From an uncultured Sphingomonadaceae bacterium (GTDB lineage Bacteria; Pseudomonadota; Alphaproteobacteria; Sphingomonadales; Sphingomonadaceae): a stretch of DNA of 7,112 nt. Of this stretch, positions 1-6,134 are shown piece after piece. The notes under the pieces were generated by a model. It saw nothing but the letters and a program-made list of their open reading frames with translations, was not told where the DNA came from and did no database searches. How positions within the stretch are numbered: position 1 is the first letter of the stretch; each line of letters begins with the position of its first letter. The position numbers and the translations under genes were made by a program. The stretch is taken from contig CAKZSF010000239.1 in assembly GCA_937920575.1 (NCBI GenBank), forward strand, positions 1 through 7,112, read 5' to 3'.

Positions 1-16
1 AAATCAAGCCGATCAT
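1..16 (-). CDS. PTS EIIA component, mannose type (5' fragment)
   Basis: Only the first five codons are present. Read on the minus strand from an ATG at 16-14 they give MIGLI. This fits the usual beginning of alphaproteobacterial mannose-family EIIA proteins, which start with a short hydrophobic beta strand before the phosphorylated histidine. The position also fits: in this group hprK and rapZ are commonly followed by EIIA-Man and then HPr. It lies 33 bases after the rapZ stop with no better start nearby, and no strong ribosome binding site (GGAAAG lies 12 bases upstream). In the family, EIIA receives phosphate from HPr and acts mainly in regulation. The assignment rests on five residues and gene order, so it is tentative. 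Confidence 0.5.
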
Positions 17-49
17 AGGGTGGGGAAGCTTTCCGAATGCTCTCTTCGC

Positions 50-982
50 TTAATCGGCGGTGATCGGTTTGCCCTCAAGCAAATCGGTTGCGCGCGATTG
101 CAGATTTCGATGAATGACAGTGGGCGAAAATCCAGCCTCGCGCAAGGCCTTGGCCATGCTCTCTGCCGTGAATACACTGCGATGTCGCCCGCCAGTGCAA
201 CCAAAGGCAATATGGACATAGGGCTTACCTTGCGAAGTGAACCGCGGAAGCAGCTCTATCAGCAAGGCCTTTATCGCTTCGAATGCGGGATCAAAAGCTG
301 GATCATTCCGGATATGATCGGCGACAGGCTCGTCCAACCCGGTTTGCGGCCGCAGCTCCTCTTGCCAATGTGGATTGTCGAGAAAACGCATATCGAAAAC
401 ATAGTCTGCAACGGGTGGCATGCCGCGTGCAAAGCCAAAGCTGCTGACAGTTACGTTGGTTTCGCCTTGCACCAACCGCCCGAATTGGTCGCGGATTGCA
501 AGTTGCAGATCCTTCGCGCTGAACGCGCTGGTGTCGATCAGTGCTTCTGCCCAACGGCGGAGCGAGGCGAGCAGTTCACGTTCCGCACCAATCCCCGCTG
601 GAACGGGCCGGTCATTGGCAAATGGATGGCGACGGCGAGTCTCGTTAAATCGTCGTTCCAGTTCCTCGTCAGAACAATCGAGAAAAACAGTGGTGACCTC
701 TAGGTCATCGCGGGCCACAAGACCTTTGACCAGTTCGATGATCGCCCCCGGTACAAAGTCGCGCGTGCGCACATCAAAGCCGATGGCCAGCGGGGCGGCT
801 GTATCCGAAGACGGGTCATGCGGCTTTTTGGCGAGTAACCGCTCAAGCAGCCGGATCGGAAAATTGTCGATCGTCTCCCAACCGAGATCCTCCAATTCGC
901 GCAGAGCCGTAGACTTGCCTGCACCAAGCATACCGGTGAGCAAGAGAATGCGCTGCGGCGCTGATTGCGAATCGTCTGCCAT
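50..982 (-). CDS. rapZ: RapZ family nucleotide-binding regulator
   Basis: Encodes 310 residues, somewhat longer than the roughly 285 of E. coli RapZ. The N-terminal P-loop domain has a Walker A motif GMLGAGKS at 17-24, DNFP at 39-42 and the family stretch FLDCSDEELERRFNETRRRH at 100-119. The C-terminal domain has FGFARGMPPVADYVFDMRF at 182-200 and the hallmark GCTGGRHRSV at 261-270. In enterobacteria RapZ is an RNase adaptor controlling GlmZ and amino-sugar synthesis. Those RNAs are not known in alphaproteobacteria, so its role here is open, and linkage to hprK suggests a PTS connection. I chose the ATG at 982, 47 bases after hprK. An in-frame ATG at 1066 would add 28 residues unlike the family and overlap hprK. 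Neither start has a strong ribosome binding site. Walker A has Leu where Ser is usual (GLSGAGKS). Confidence 0.96.
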   Translation of the reverse strand: MADDSQSAPQRILLLTGMLGAGKSTALRELEDLGWETIDNFPIRLLERLLAKKPHDPSSDTAAPLAIGFDVRTRDFVPGAIIELVKGLVARDDLEVTTVFLDCSDEELERRFNETRRRHPFANDRPVPAGIGAERELLASLRRWAEALIDTSAFSAKDLQLAIRDQFGRLVQGETNVTVSSFGFARGMPPVADYVFDMRFLDNPHWQEELRPQTGLDEPVADHIRNDPAFDPAFEAIKALLIELLPRFTSQGKPYVHIAFGCTGGRHRSVFTAESMAKALREAGFSPTVIHRNLQSRATDLLEGKPITAD

Positions 983-1029
983 ACACGTTTTAGAGTGAAG
1001 GGATGCGTGGCCCTTGGGAAGGCCTGACT

Positions 1030-1458
1030 TTAATCTGTCCTTTTGCCATACAGCCGCAAGGCCCATTCAGCGCGCAGCGGCAGCGCGTCCGTTTCTGGAA
1101 ATAGGGCCACTGCCGGAATTGACGCCCCAGCCAATTCGCGTTGGTCTGGGCTTTCAAGGAAGCGTGGCGCATTCTTGTCTAGTGTGATCAGCAAGGCGAC
1201 AGGCGCGTTGGTCGTTGCAAGTTCGACAATGCCCACATTGCGGATTTCCAGCTTGCCTTCGATATTGGGGGCGGGTGAGGCGATTAGGCTGTCCTGCTCG
1301 CGCGCCAGGTTGACTATATCGTCGCTGACCAACGTGGCGCCGCGATCGATCAGAGCAAGGGTGAGGGTTGATTTGCCCGAGGCGGAAGGCCCCTCAATCA
1401 GCACGCTTCGTCGGTTAATGGCCACACAGCTGCCCCGGAACAGCGCCGTTTCGCTCAA
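1030..1458 (-). CDS. hprK: HPr kinase/phosphorylase, short kinase-domain form
   Basis: Encodes 142 residues, the C-terminal P-loop domain only, as in other alphaproteobacterial HprK proteins. Gram-positive HprK is about 310 residues with an extra N-terminal domain. Walker A is GPSASGKS at 23-30, the conserved VSDD is at 44-47, and the HprK signature region reads LEIRNVGIVEL at 70-80. The family phosphorylates HPr on a conserved serine, which adjusts PTS phosphotransfer to energy status. The start is a TTG at 1458-1456 that overlaps the chvG stop as TTGA, implying translational coupling. No strong ribosome binding site is visible. The N-terminus MSETALFRGSCVAI matches the family pattern, supporting this start. 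The signature normally reads E-x-R-G, and here the Gly is Asn74. The downstream neighbour is rapZ. Confidence 0.94.
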   Translation of the reverse strand: MSETALFRGSCVAINRRSVLIEGPSASGKSTLTLALIDRGATLVSDDIVNLAREQDSLIASPAPNIEGKLEIRNVGIVELATTNAPVALLITLDKNAPRFLESPDQRELAGASIPAVALFPETDALPLRAEWALRLYGKRTD

Positions 1459-3014
1459 TTGTCGAGCGCCGGTAACTCGAGGATGAAGCAGGCACCGGGT
1501 TCGCCATCCGGCCTGTCATGCGCGCTGAGCGAGCCGTCATGCGCCTCTGCAATGGATCGGGCTATCGCAAGACCCAATCCGCTATGACGTCCGAAATCCT
1601 CGCCTTCGGGCCGGACGGAATGGAACCGGTTAAAGATGCTCTCGCGCTCGCCTGCCGGGATGCCAGGGCCCTGGTCGCAAATCGCAACGCTGACATGCTC
1701 TTCGATATTTTGCAGGAGGACATCGATTTCTCCGCCTTCCGGAGAAAAAGAGACGGCGTTGTCGAGCAGATTGTCGAGCACCATTTCCAAGCGAATTGGA
1801 ACACCCATAATGCTAGCTGGACGCGCGCCTGTTTGCCGGAGAACAACTTTGCAGTTGCCGTTTTCGTTGCGGTTCTCGCGCGCTTGCAGCAGACCGCCGA
1901 GCAATTCGCCCAGATCAACCGGATCGAACACCGCGCGGCTCAATTCTGCATCCACCCGGCTCGCATCGGAAATTTCGCTGACCAACCGATCAATCCGCCG
2001 CACATCATGTTGGGCGATATCGGTCAGCTGTTTTCGCTGTTCCGGATCATCGATATCTTTCAATGTTTCCAAGGCGCTGCGCAGCGAAGCGAGCGGATTT
2101 TTGAGTTCGTGAGCGACGTCCGCGGCAAAGCTCTCGACCGAGTCGATGCGCTGGCGAAGTGCGTGAGTCATATCCGACACGGCGCGGGCGAGCAGGCCGA
2201 TTTCATCGCCCCGATCGGGTAGGCGAGGGACTTCCACTTCGCGGTCACGCCCCAACCGCACGCGGATTGCCGCTTGCACCAGATCGCGCAGCGGCTGAAC
2301 GATCGTGCGGGCCAGAAACAGCGACAGGAATATCGAGACGGCGAATGCCCCAAACACGGCTAGGGCCAGTGCGGTCCTACCCTCGCGAACATCGTCGGCG
2401 AGTTCCAGATCGTTGCGCATGGTGAGCAGCATGGCACCTTCGGTACCGACTGGTGCAGCGGTTGTGATAACTGGCGAGCGATCAGGTGCGGCGCGCAAGA
2501 ACACCTGGCTTAGCCCTTCATTTGTCGCAGCAACAATCTCGGGCCATGCAGCGGCTTCATCAATGTCCGGCTCAACATAGGCAGAGATCTCGCGGCGACG
2601 AAACAAGAAGTCCATAGTGCTATCGACGCCTCGGCCCAACCGCTCGGCAAACGTCTCTGCATCAGCGGGGCGGAAGGAAAAACTGGGTTCATCCAATTCG
2701 AAACTGTCGAACGCCAACTCGCCTTCCTCGTCATAGAGCCGCAGGCGCAAATCCTGTTCTTTGCCGATCTGTACAAGCAGTGCCTGAATACGTTCCGCGT
2801 TCGCGCCGGCCAACGCCTCAGCCGTGATCTGCGCCTCGCTCAGCGCCAGATCATAGCGTCCTTCGATCTGTTGGTTGCGATAGAAGTCGAGGTAGAGGAT
2901 GCTGCCAGCCAGCAAAGCAACAGCAATGATGTTCACCAAGAGTATGCGTGTGGTGAGTGACGTGCGCTGCGTCATCGCACCCGTATCGTTGGTTAATTCA
3001 CTCAATGAGGGCAT
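1455..3014 (-). CDS. chvG: ChvG-type membrane sensor histidine kinase
   Basis: Encodes 519 residues. There is a first membrane helix at about 24-43 (starting RILLVNIIAVALLAG), a periplasmic sensor domain at about 45-213, a second helix at about 214-235, HAMP at about 236-290 and HisKA with the phosphorylated His302 in AADVAHELKNPLASLR. The ATPase domain has an N box at 411-423 (DNLLDN), DQGPGIP at 447-453, the F box FNRF at 461-464 and GLGLAIA at 479-485. ChvG (ExoS, BvrS) senses envelope stress or low pH and phosphorylates ChvI. The gene begins 8 bases after chvI and overlaps hprK by four bases. The ATG at 3014 lacks a clear ribosome binding site. The in-frame ATG at 2975 (residue 14) is an equally plausible start, because family similarity appears to begin near SLTTRILLVN. 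Confidence 0.95.
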   Translation of the reverse strand: MPSLSELTNDTGAMTQRTSLTTRILLVNIIAVALLAGSILYLDFYRNQQIEGRYDLALSEAQITAEALAGANAERIQALLVQIGKEQDLRLRLYDEEGELAFDSFELDEPSFSFRPADAETFAERLGRGVDSTMDFLFRRREISAYVEPDIDEAAAWPEIVAATNEGLSQVFLRAAPDRSPVITTAAPVGTEGAMLLTMRNDLELADDVREGRTALALAVFGAFAVSIFLSLFLARTIVQPLRDLVQAAIRVRLGRDREVEVPRLPDRGDEIGLLARAVSDMTHALRQRIDSVESFAADVAHELKNPLASLRSALETLKDIDDPEQRKQLTDIAQHDVRRIDRLVSEISDASRVDAELSRAVFDPVDLGELLGGLLQARENRNENGNCKVVLRQTGARPASIMGVPIRLEMVLDNLLDNAVSFSPEGGEIDVLLQNIEEHVSVAICDQGPGIPAGERESIFNRFHSVRPEGEDFGRHSGLGLAIARSIAEAHDGSLSAHDRPDGEPGACFILELPALDN

Positions 3015-3022
3015 GACAGTCG

Positions 3023-3778
3023 CTAGCTATCGTTAAAGCTATAGCCCGCACCATAGAGCGTTTCGATCGCATCAAAGGTTGGGTCTTTGGCGCGGAATTT
3101 GCGCCGCAGCCGCTTGATATGGCTATCAACCGTGCGATCATCCACAAACACATCGTCAGGATAGGCCGCATCCATCAACTGATTGCGGCTGCGGATTACA
3201 CCCGGGCGCTGAGCCAGCGCTTCCAGAATCAGAAATTCGGTCACTGTCAGCGTTACCGGCTTGCCATTCCATTCGACATGATGGCGCGCGGGATCCATCC
3301 GAAGTGGCCCGCGCTCGATAATGTTGGCACTGCTTTCACCGCCAGATTGGGACGGATCAGTGATCGGGTTGGCCCGGCGCAAAATAGCCCGAATACGAGC
3401 GATCAGCAGCCGCTGACTAAACGGTTTGGCGATGTAATCGTCGGCGCCAAGCGTCAGCCCCAACTCTTCATCCCGTTCGTCATCCTTGCTGGTCAGAAAA
3501 ATCACCGGCAGATCGCTTTTTTCGCGCAAACGACGAAGCAGTTCCATACCGTCCATGCGCGGCATTTTGATATCGAACACCGCAAGATCTGGCGGGTTCT
3601 CAATCAGTGCGGCAAGCGCAGAGGTGCCGTCGGAGTAAACTCGTGTCGCATATCCCTCATTTTGCAAAGCAATGGAAATCGTCGTCAGGATATTGCGATC
3701 GTCATCGACCAGCGCGACGACGTGTCGATCCGTTTCTCCGCCGACGGTATCGGCCATATCTGGGTCAAGCGTTTCCAT
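3023..3778 (-). CDS. chvI: ChvI-type response regulator (OmpR family)
   Basis: Encodes 251 residues. The receiver domain at about 18-135 has the acidic pair Asp25-Asp26, phosphoacceptor Asp69 in [11 protein letters not shown], Thr96 in FLTSKDDE and Lys118 in [10 protein letters not shown] winged-helix DNA-binding domain at about 155-249 contains [14 protein letters not shown] and [16 protein letters not shown]. The receiver matches the ChvI subgroup closely rather than generic OmpR. ChvI is the cytoplasmic partner of ChvG and controls envelope, exopolysaccharide and acid-response genes in rhizobia, Brucella and Agrobacterium. It is the first gene of the operon and is divergent from pckA. The ATG at 3778 gives a seven-residue extension before a second ATG at 3757 ([11 protein letters not shown]). 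Neither has a Shine-Dalgarno match, so the exact start is uncertain. Confidence 0.96.
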   Translation of the reverse strand: METLDPDMADTVGGETDRHVVALVDDDRNILTTISIALQNEGYATRVYSDGTSALAALIENPPDLAVFDIKMPRMDGMELLRRLREKSDLPVIFLTSKDDERDEELGLTLGADDYIAKPFSQRLLIARIRAILRRANPITDPSQSGGESSANIIERGPLRMDPARHHVEWNGKPVTLTVTEFLILEALAQRPGVIRSRNQLMDAAYPDDVFVDDRTVDSHIKRLRRKFRAKDPTFDAIETLYGAGYSFNDS

Positions 3779-3799
3779 TAAAGGCTATTGGTAGTCAGG

Positions 3800-3816
3800 C
3801 TTGCAAACTATGCAAG
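3800..3816. promoter_or_regulatory. Perfect inverted repeat upstream of chvI
   Basis: The sequence CTTGCAAACTATGCAAG has 6-base perfect arms around a 5-base centre. It ends 22 bases upstream of the chvI start codon. It could be an operator, or a small hairpin in the chvI leader. It overlaps the best available -10 candidate for chvI. No binding protein is assigned. Confidence 0.4.
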
Positions 3817-3833
3817 GGCGAGTGTGCCCGCAA
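3805..3833 (-). promoter_or_regulatory. Weak candidate chvI operon promoter
   Basis: On the minus strand a -35-like TTGCGG (3833-3828) and a -10-like TAGTTT (3810-3805) are separated by exactly 17 bases. Each matches only three of six consensus positions. Transcription would begin near 3798, leaving a leader of about 20 bases. The position is right for chvI but the match is poor, and an activator-dependent promoter elsewhere in the gap is equally possible. Confidence 0.22.
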
Positions 3834-3836
3834 ACA

Positions 3837-3845
3837 TGTCTGACA
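3837..3845. promoter_or_regulatory. Short dyad TGTC-T-GACA between chvI and pckA
   Basis: TGTCTGACA is a 4-base palindrome around one central base, about 60 bases upstream of chvI and 170 bases upstream of the pckA start. It is short enough to occur by chance. It is listed because it lies in the divergent control region near two other dyads. Confidence 0.2.
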
Positions 3846-3883
3846 ACGGGGTCGGCCAACAAAAAGCTGTGATGTGCTTGGGT

Positions 3884-3912
3884 AAGCCATAAGCCCACAC
3901 AGACTATGGTTT
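3884..3912. promoter_or_regulatory. Imperfect dyad upstream of the pckA -35
   Basis: AAGCCATA (3884-3891) and TATGGTTT (3905-3912) form 8-base arms with a single mismatch, separated by 13 bases. Equivalent bases are therefore 21 apart, about two helical turns, which suits a dimeric regulator. The dyad ends seven bases before the TTGACG -35 candidate of pckA. The left arm overlaps a direct repeat of TAAGCC (3883-3888 and 3890-3895). This is a possible activator or repressor site, but no regulator is named. Confidence 0.35.
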
Positions 3913-3918
3913 GTGAAA

Positions 3919-3947
3919 TTGACGGGCCGTAGACTCGTCTGTATGCG
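3919..3947 (+). promoter_or_regulatory. Candidate pckA promoter
   Basis: A -35 hexamer TTGACG (3919-3924, five of six consensus bases) is followed after 17 bases by TATGCG (3942-3947, three of six). Transcription would start near 3954, giving a pckA leader of about 54 bases. A good -35 with a degenerate -10 is common in alphaproteobacteria. Confidence 0.4.
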
Positions 3948-3997
3948 CTGCCTCACCCCCATGTGCATTCGTATGCGCATCAACCGATTCTTGATCC

Positions 3998-4001
3998 GGA
4001 G
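3998..4001 (+). promoter_or_regulatory. pckA ribosome binding site
   Basis: GGAG at 3998-4001, within GGAGAG, lies six bases before the TTG at 4008. This is the only good Shine-Dalgarno match in the region and it decides the pckA start. The upstream in-frame GTG at 3963 has only a C-rich run before it. Confidence 0.75.
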
Positions 4002-4007
4002 AGTACC

Positions 4008-5603
4008 TTGTCACGCCCTCTCGCAGTGCCGCTATCGGCGCAAAACATTGAAACGTCCGCCACGATCCATTCGAACCTGAAAACGCCGCAATTGGTGGAG
4101 CATGCACTCGCCAATGGTGAGGGGCGTCTGTGCAAGGATGGGCCGCTGGTTGTCGAAACCGGCAAGCACACTGGTCGTTCGGCGAATGATAAGTTCATCG
4201 TCAAAGATAGCGAAACAGCCGACACCGTATGGTGGGGCAAGACCAATGTCGCGATGGAGCCCGCGCATTTTGCCGCTTTGAAAGATGATTTCCTCAAGGC
4301 ATTGGCCGACAAAGACACGCTTTATGTCGCCGATCTGTTCGGTGGTTCGCAGCCAGAGCATCGCGTGAATGTGCGCGTGATCAACGAGTTTGCATGGCAC
4401 AACCAATTTATCCGCACGATGCTGGTTCGCCCAGAGGACAGCGAGCTGGATGACTTTGCGCCAGAATACACGATTATCGATCTGCCCAGCTTTCGGGCTG
4501 ACCCTGAACGCCACGGGACGCGCAGCGAGACTGTGATTGCAGTCAATCTCAGCGAGAAGCTGATCCTGATCGGCGGCACACGCTATGCCGGCGAGATGAA
4601 GAAGAGTGTGTTTGGCATTCTCAACTATCTGCTGCCGACCAAGGGTGTGATGCCGATGCATTGCTCCGCCAATGTGGGCGCTGATGGCAAAACGGCGGTT
4701 TTCTTCGGCCTGTCCGGTACTGGCAAGACGACGCTTTCGGCCGATGCAAGCCGCACGCTGATCGGTGACGACGAGCATGGCTGGTCAGACACAGCAGTCT
4801 TCAACTTTGAAGGCGGTTGCTACGCGAAGATGATCCGGCTTGAGGAAGAAGCCGAGCCTGAGATTTTCGCGACCACACGCCGGTTTGGCACTGTGCTTGA
4901 AAACGTCGTTATGGACGAGGAAACCCGTACGCTCGATCTCGACGACAACGCGCTCGCCGAGAACACCCGCGGCGCTTACCCGATTGATTTCATTCCGAAC
5001 ACGTCGGAAGAGAATATGGGCCCGGTTCCTGCCAATGTGATCATGCTGACGGCCGATGCGTTCGGTGTGCTGCCGCCGATTGCACGTTTGACGCCTGACC
5101 AGGCGATGTATCACTTCCTGTCTGGCTACACCGCAAAGGTAGCCGGCACGGAAATCGGCGTGACAGAGCCGGAAGCGACTTTCTCAACCTGTTTCGGTGC
5201 GCCGTTTATGCCGCGCCATCCCAGTGTGTATGGCAATCTGTTGAAAGAACGGATCGCGAAAGGCGGCGTGGCGTGCTGGCTGGTCAACACTGGTTGGACA
5301 GGCGGCAAGTATGGCGTTGGCAACCGGATGCCGATCAAGGCGACACGCGCGCTGTTGAATGCGGCTCTCGATGGATCGCTCAACGATGCTGAGTTCCGCA
5401 AGGATCCCAATTTTGGCTTTGACGTGCCGGTGGCTGTGCCGGGTGTCGACAGCGCGATCCTTGATCCGCGTTCAACATGGGCCAATGGCGAAGAATACGA
5501 TCAGACCGCGCACAAGCTGGTGCAGCTGTTCGTCGACAATTTCGCGCAGTTTGAAAGCCATGTGGACGAGGGCGTGCGTCGGGCGGCTCCGCAGGCGGCC
5601 TAG
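4008..5603 (+). CDS. pckA: Phosphoenolpyruvate carboxykinase (ATP)
   Basis: Encodes 531 residues, the normal length for the ATP-dependent class. It converts oxaloacetate and ATP to PEP, CO2 and ADP in the cytoplasm, the committed step of gluconeogenesis from TCA intermediates. Visible motifs are HTGRS at 54-58, the P-loop GLSGTGKTT at 234-242, the PEPCK kinase-2 motif LIGDDEHGW at 251-259, and ENTRGAYP at 318-325 with the substrate-binding arginine. MHCSAN at 217-222 carries the metal-binding histidine. I place the start at TTG 4008 because GGAG sits six bases upstream and because [20 protein letters not shown] resembles the family N-terminus. A GTG at 3963 would add 15 residues without a ribosome binding site. 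The gene is divergent from chvI, and a terminator follows. Its product PEP is the phosphate donor of the PTS, whose regulators lie across the gap. Confidence 0.97.
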   Translation: MSRPLAVPLSAQNIETSATIHSNLKTPQLVEHALANGEGRLCKDGPLVVETGKHTGRSANDKFIVKDSETADTVWWGKTNVAMEPAHFAALKDDFLKALADKDTLYVADLFGGSQPEHRVNVRVINEFAWHNQFIRTMLVRPEDSELDDFAPEYTIIDLPSFRADPERHGTRSETVIAVNLSEKLILIGGTRYAGEMKKSVFGILNYLLPTKGVMPMHCSANVGADGKTAVFFGLSGTGKTTLSADASRTLIGDDEHGWSDTAVFNFEGGCYAKMIRLEEEAEPEIFATTRRFGTVLENVVMDEETRTLDLDDNALAENTRGAYPIDFIPNTSEENMGPVPANVIMLTADAFGVLPPIARLTPDQAMYHFLSGYTAKVAGTEIGVTEPEATFSTCFGAPFMPRHPSVYGNLLKERIAKGGVACWLVNTGWTGGKYGVGNRMPIKATRALLNAALDGSLNDAEFRKDPNFGFDVPVAVPGVDSAILDPRSTWANGEEYDQTAHKLVQLFVDNFAQFESHVDEGVRRAAPQAA

Positions 5604-5615
5604 GGCGATACGAAG

Positions 5616-5635
5616 CGCGGCAAGAAACCGCCGCG
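5616..5635 (+). repeat. GC-rich stem-loop after pckA
   Basis: CGCGG (5616-5620) and CCGCG (5631-5635) form a 5-base stem with a 10-base loop, 12 bases after the pckA stop. No T tract follows, so it is not a terminator. The direct repeat GCGATAC flanks it (5605-5611 and 5633-5639). It may protect the 3' end of the transcript or be incidental. Confidence 0.3.
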
Positions 5636-5660
5636 ATACATGAATTTACCGTATTGGTAG

Positions 5661-5700
5661 GGATCCCGGCCTGAATTGCAGGCTCGGGGTCTTTCCTTTT
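5661..5700 (+). terminator. Intrinsic terminator of pckA
   Basis: The left arm GGATCCCGGCCTG (5661-5673) pairs with 5679-5692 across a five-base loop (AATTG). This gives 13 pairs, including two G-T wobbles, with one bulged T at 5684. The tract TTTCCTTTT (5692-5700) follows immediately. The strong GC-rich stem and T-rich tail fit Rho-independent termination. It separates pckA from the downstream small-gene cluster. Confidence 0.85.
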
Positions 5701-5701
5701 G

Positions 5702-5717
5702 TGCCAATGATGCCAAT
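5702..5717 (+). repeat. Heptamer direct repeat TGCCAAT upstream of the DUF937 cluster
   Basis: TGCCAAT occurs at 5702-5708 and again at 5711-5717, a 9-base period, between the pckA terminator and the next ribosome binding site. It lies where a promoter for the downstream cluster must be, so it could be a regulator site. Two copies of a heptamer can arise by chance. No convincing -35/-10 pair was found beside it. Confidence 0.3.
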
Positions 5718-5747
5718 ATCTGTTACATCTTTGGACTGGAGGAAATT

Positions 5748-6110
5748 ATGAGCATTCTCGACGGAATTTTGAAGCAAGTGGCTGGTTCACCAGACAATAT
5801 TGCCAGCATCGCCGAAAAGGTGGGCATTGACCCAAGCATGGCTGAGAAAGCTGTTGCAGCTTTGGGCGCATCGCATGCCGAAGACGGCGACACGGTGGAA
5901 TTGGCTGCTGAAAAGACAGGCCTCGACAGCGGCGCGCTGGGCAACATTATGGAGCAGCTGGGCGGCGAGGGCGCGTTGGGCGACATTGCTGGCAAGATGC
6001 AGGGTGAAGGTGGTTTGGCTGGCCTTGCATCCATGCTGGATCGCGATGGCGACGGAAATCCGCTGAATGATATTGCGGGTATCGCCAAGGGCCTTTTCGG
6101 CAAAAAGTAA
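5748..6110 (+). CDS. Small DUF937-like protein with acidic D-x-D-x-D-G loop
   Basis: Encodes 120 residues of no known function, with no signal peptide or membrane helix. The ATG at 5748 is preceded by GGAGG at 5738-5742 with five bases between, so the start is well supported. Two short modules are visible: VGIDPSMAEKAVAAL at 25-39 and TGLDSGALGNIMEQL at 57-71, each a turn followed by a predicted helix. A glycine-rich stretch at 72-92 leads to LDRDGDGNPLNDI at 97-109. That loop resembles the C-terminal end of DUF937 proteins and has the Asp1-Asp3-Asp5-Gly spacing of calcium-binding loops, though a standard Glu/Asp at position 12 is lacking. The next gene, 24 bases on, encodes a related protein, and the two probably form an operon. 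The DUF937 assignment is from pattern memory and is moderate. Confidence 0.75.
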   Translation: MSILDGILKQVAGSPDNIASIAEKVGIDPSMAEKAVAALGASHAEDGDTVELAAEKTGLDSGALGNIMEQLGGEGALGDIAGKMQGEGGLAGLASMLDRDGDGNPLNDIAGIAKGLFGKK

Positions 6111-6134
6111 GTCAATTTACGAGGAGGTTACACT

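Noticed and set aside
20..703. A 227-codon plus-strand open frame opposite rapZ
   Set aside because: It is antisense to a gene with clear RapZ motifs, shows no recognisable domain, and has a cysteine- and tryptophan-scattered composition typical of a shadow frame.
983..1066. RapZ N-terminal extension from the ATG at 1066
   Set aside because: The extra 28 residues overlap hprK, are unlike RapZ N-termini and have no ribosome binding site.
3119..3781. A 220-codon plus-strand open frame opposite chvI
   Set aside because: Fully antisense to a well-supported response regulator and without family features or a ribosome binding site.
3820..3830. GGGC/GCCC mini-hairpin around 3816-3829
   Set aside because: Only four base pairs with no T tract or positional logic; expected by chance in GC-rich DNA.
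4032..4778. A 248-codon minus-strand open frame within pckA
   Set aside because: The plus strand encodes conserved PckA motifs across the same stretch. The minus frame is a by-product of codon bias.
5699..5728. TTGTGC and TTACAT as a promoter for the DUF937 cluster
   Set aside because: The hexamers match poorly with an 18-base gap, and the -35 overlaps the pckA terminator tail.
5676..5747. Upstream TTG extension of the first DUF937-like protein
   Set aside because: It would start inside the terminator loop. GGAGG lies five bases before the ATG at 5748, which is clearly the start.
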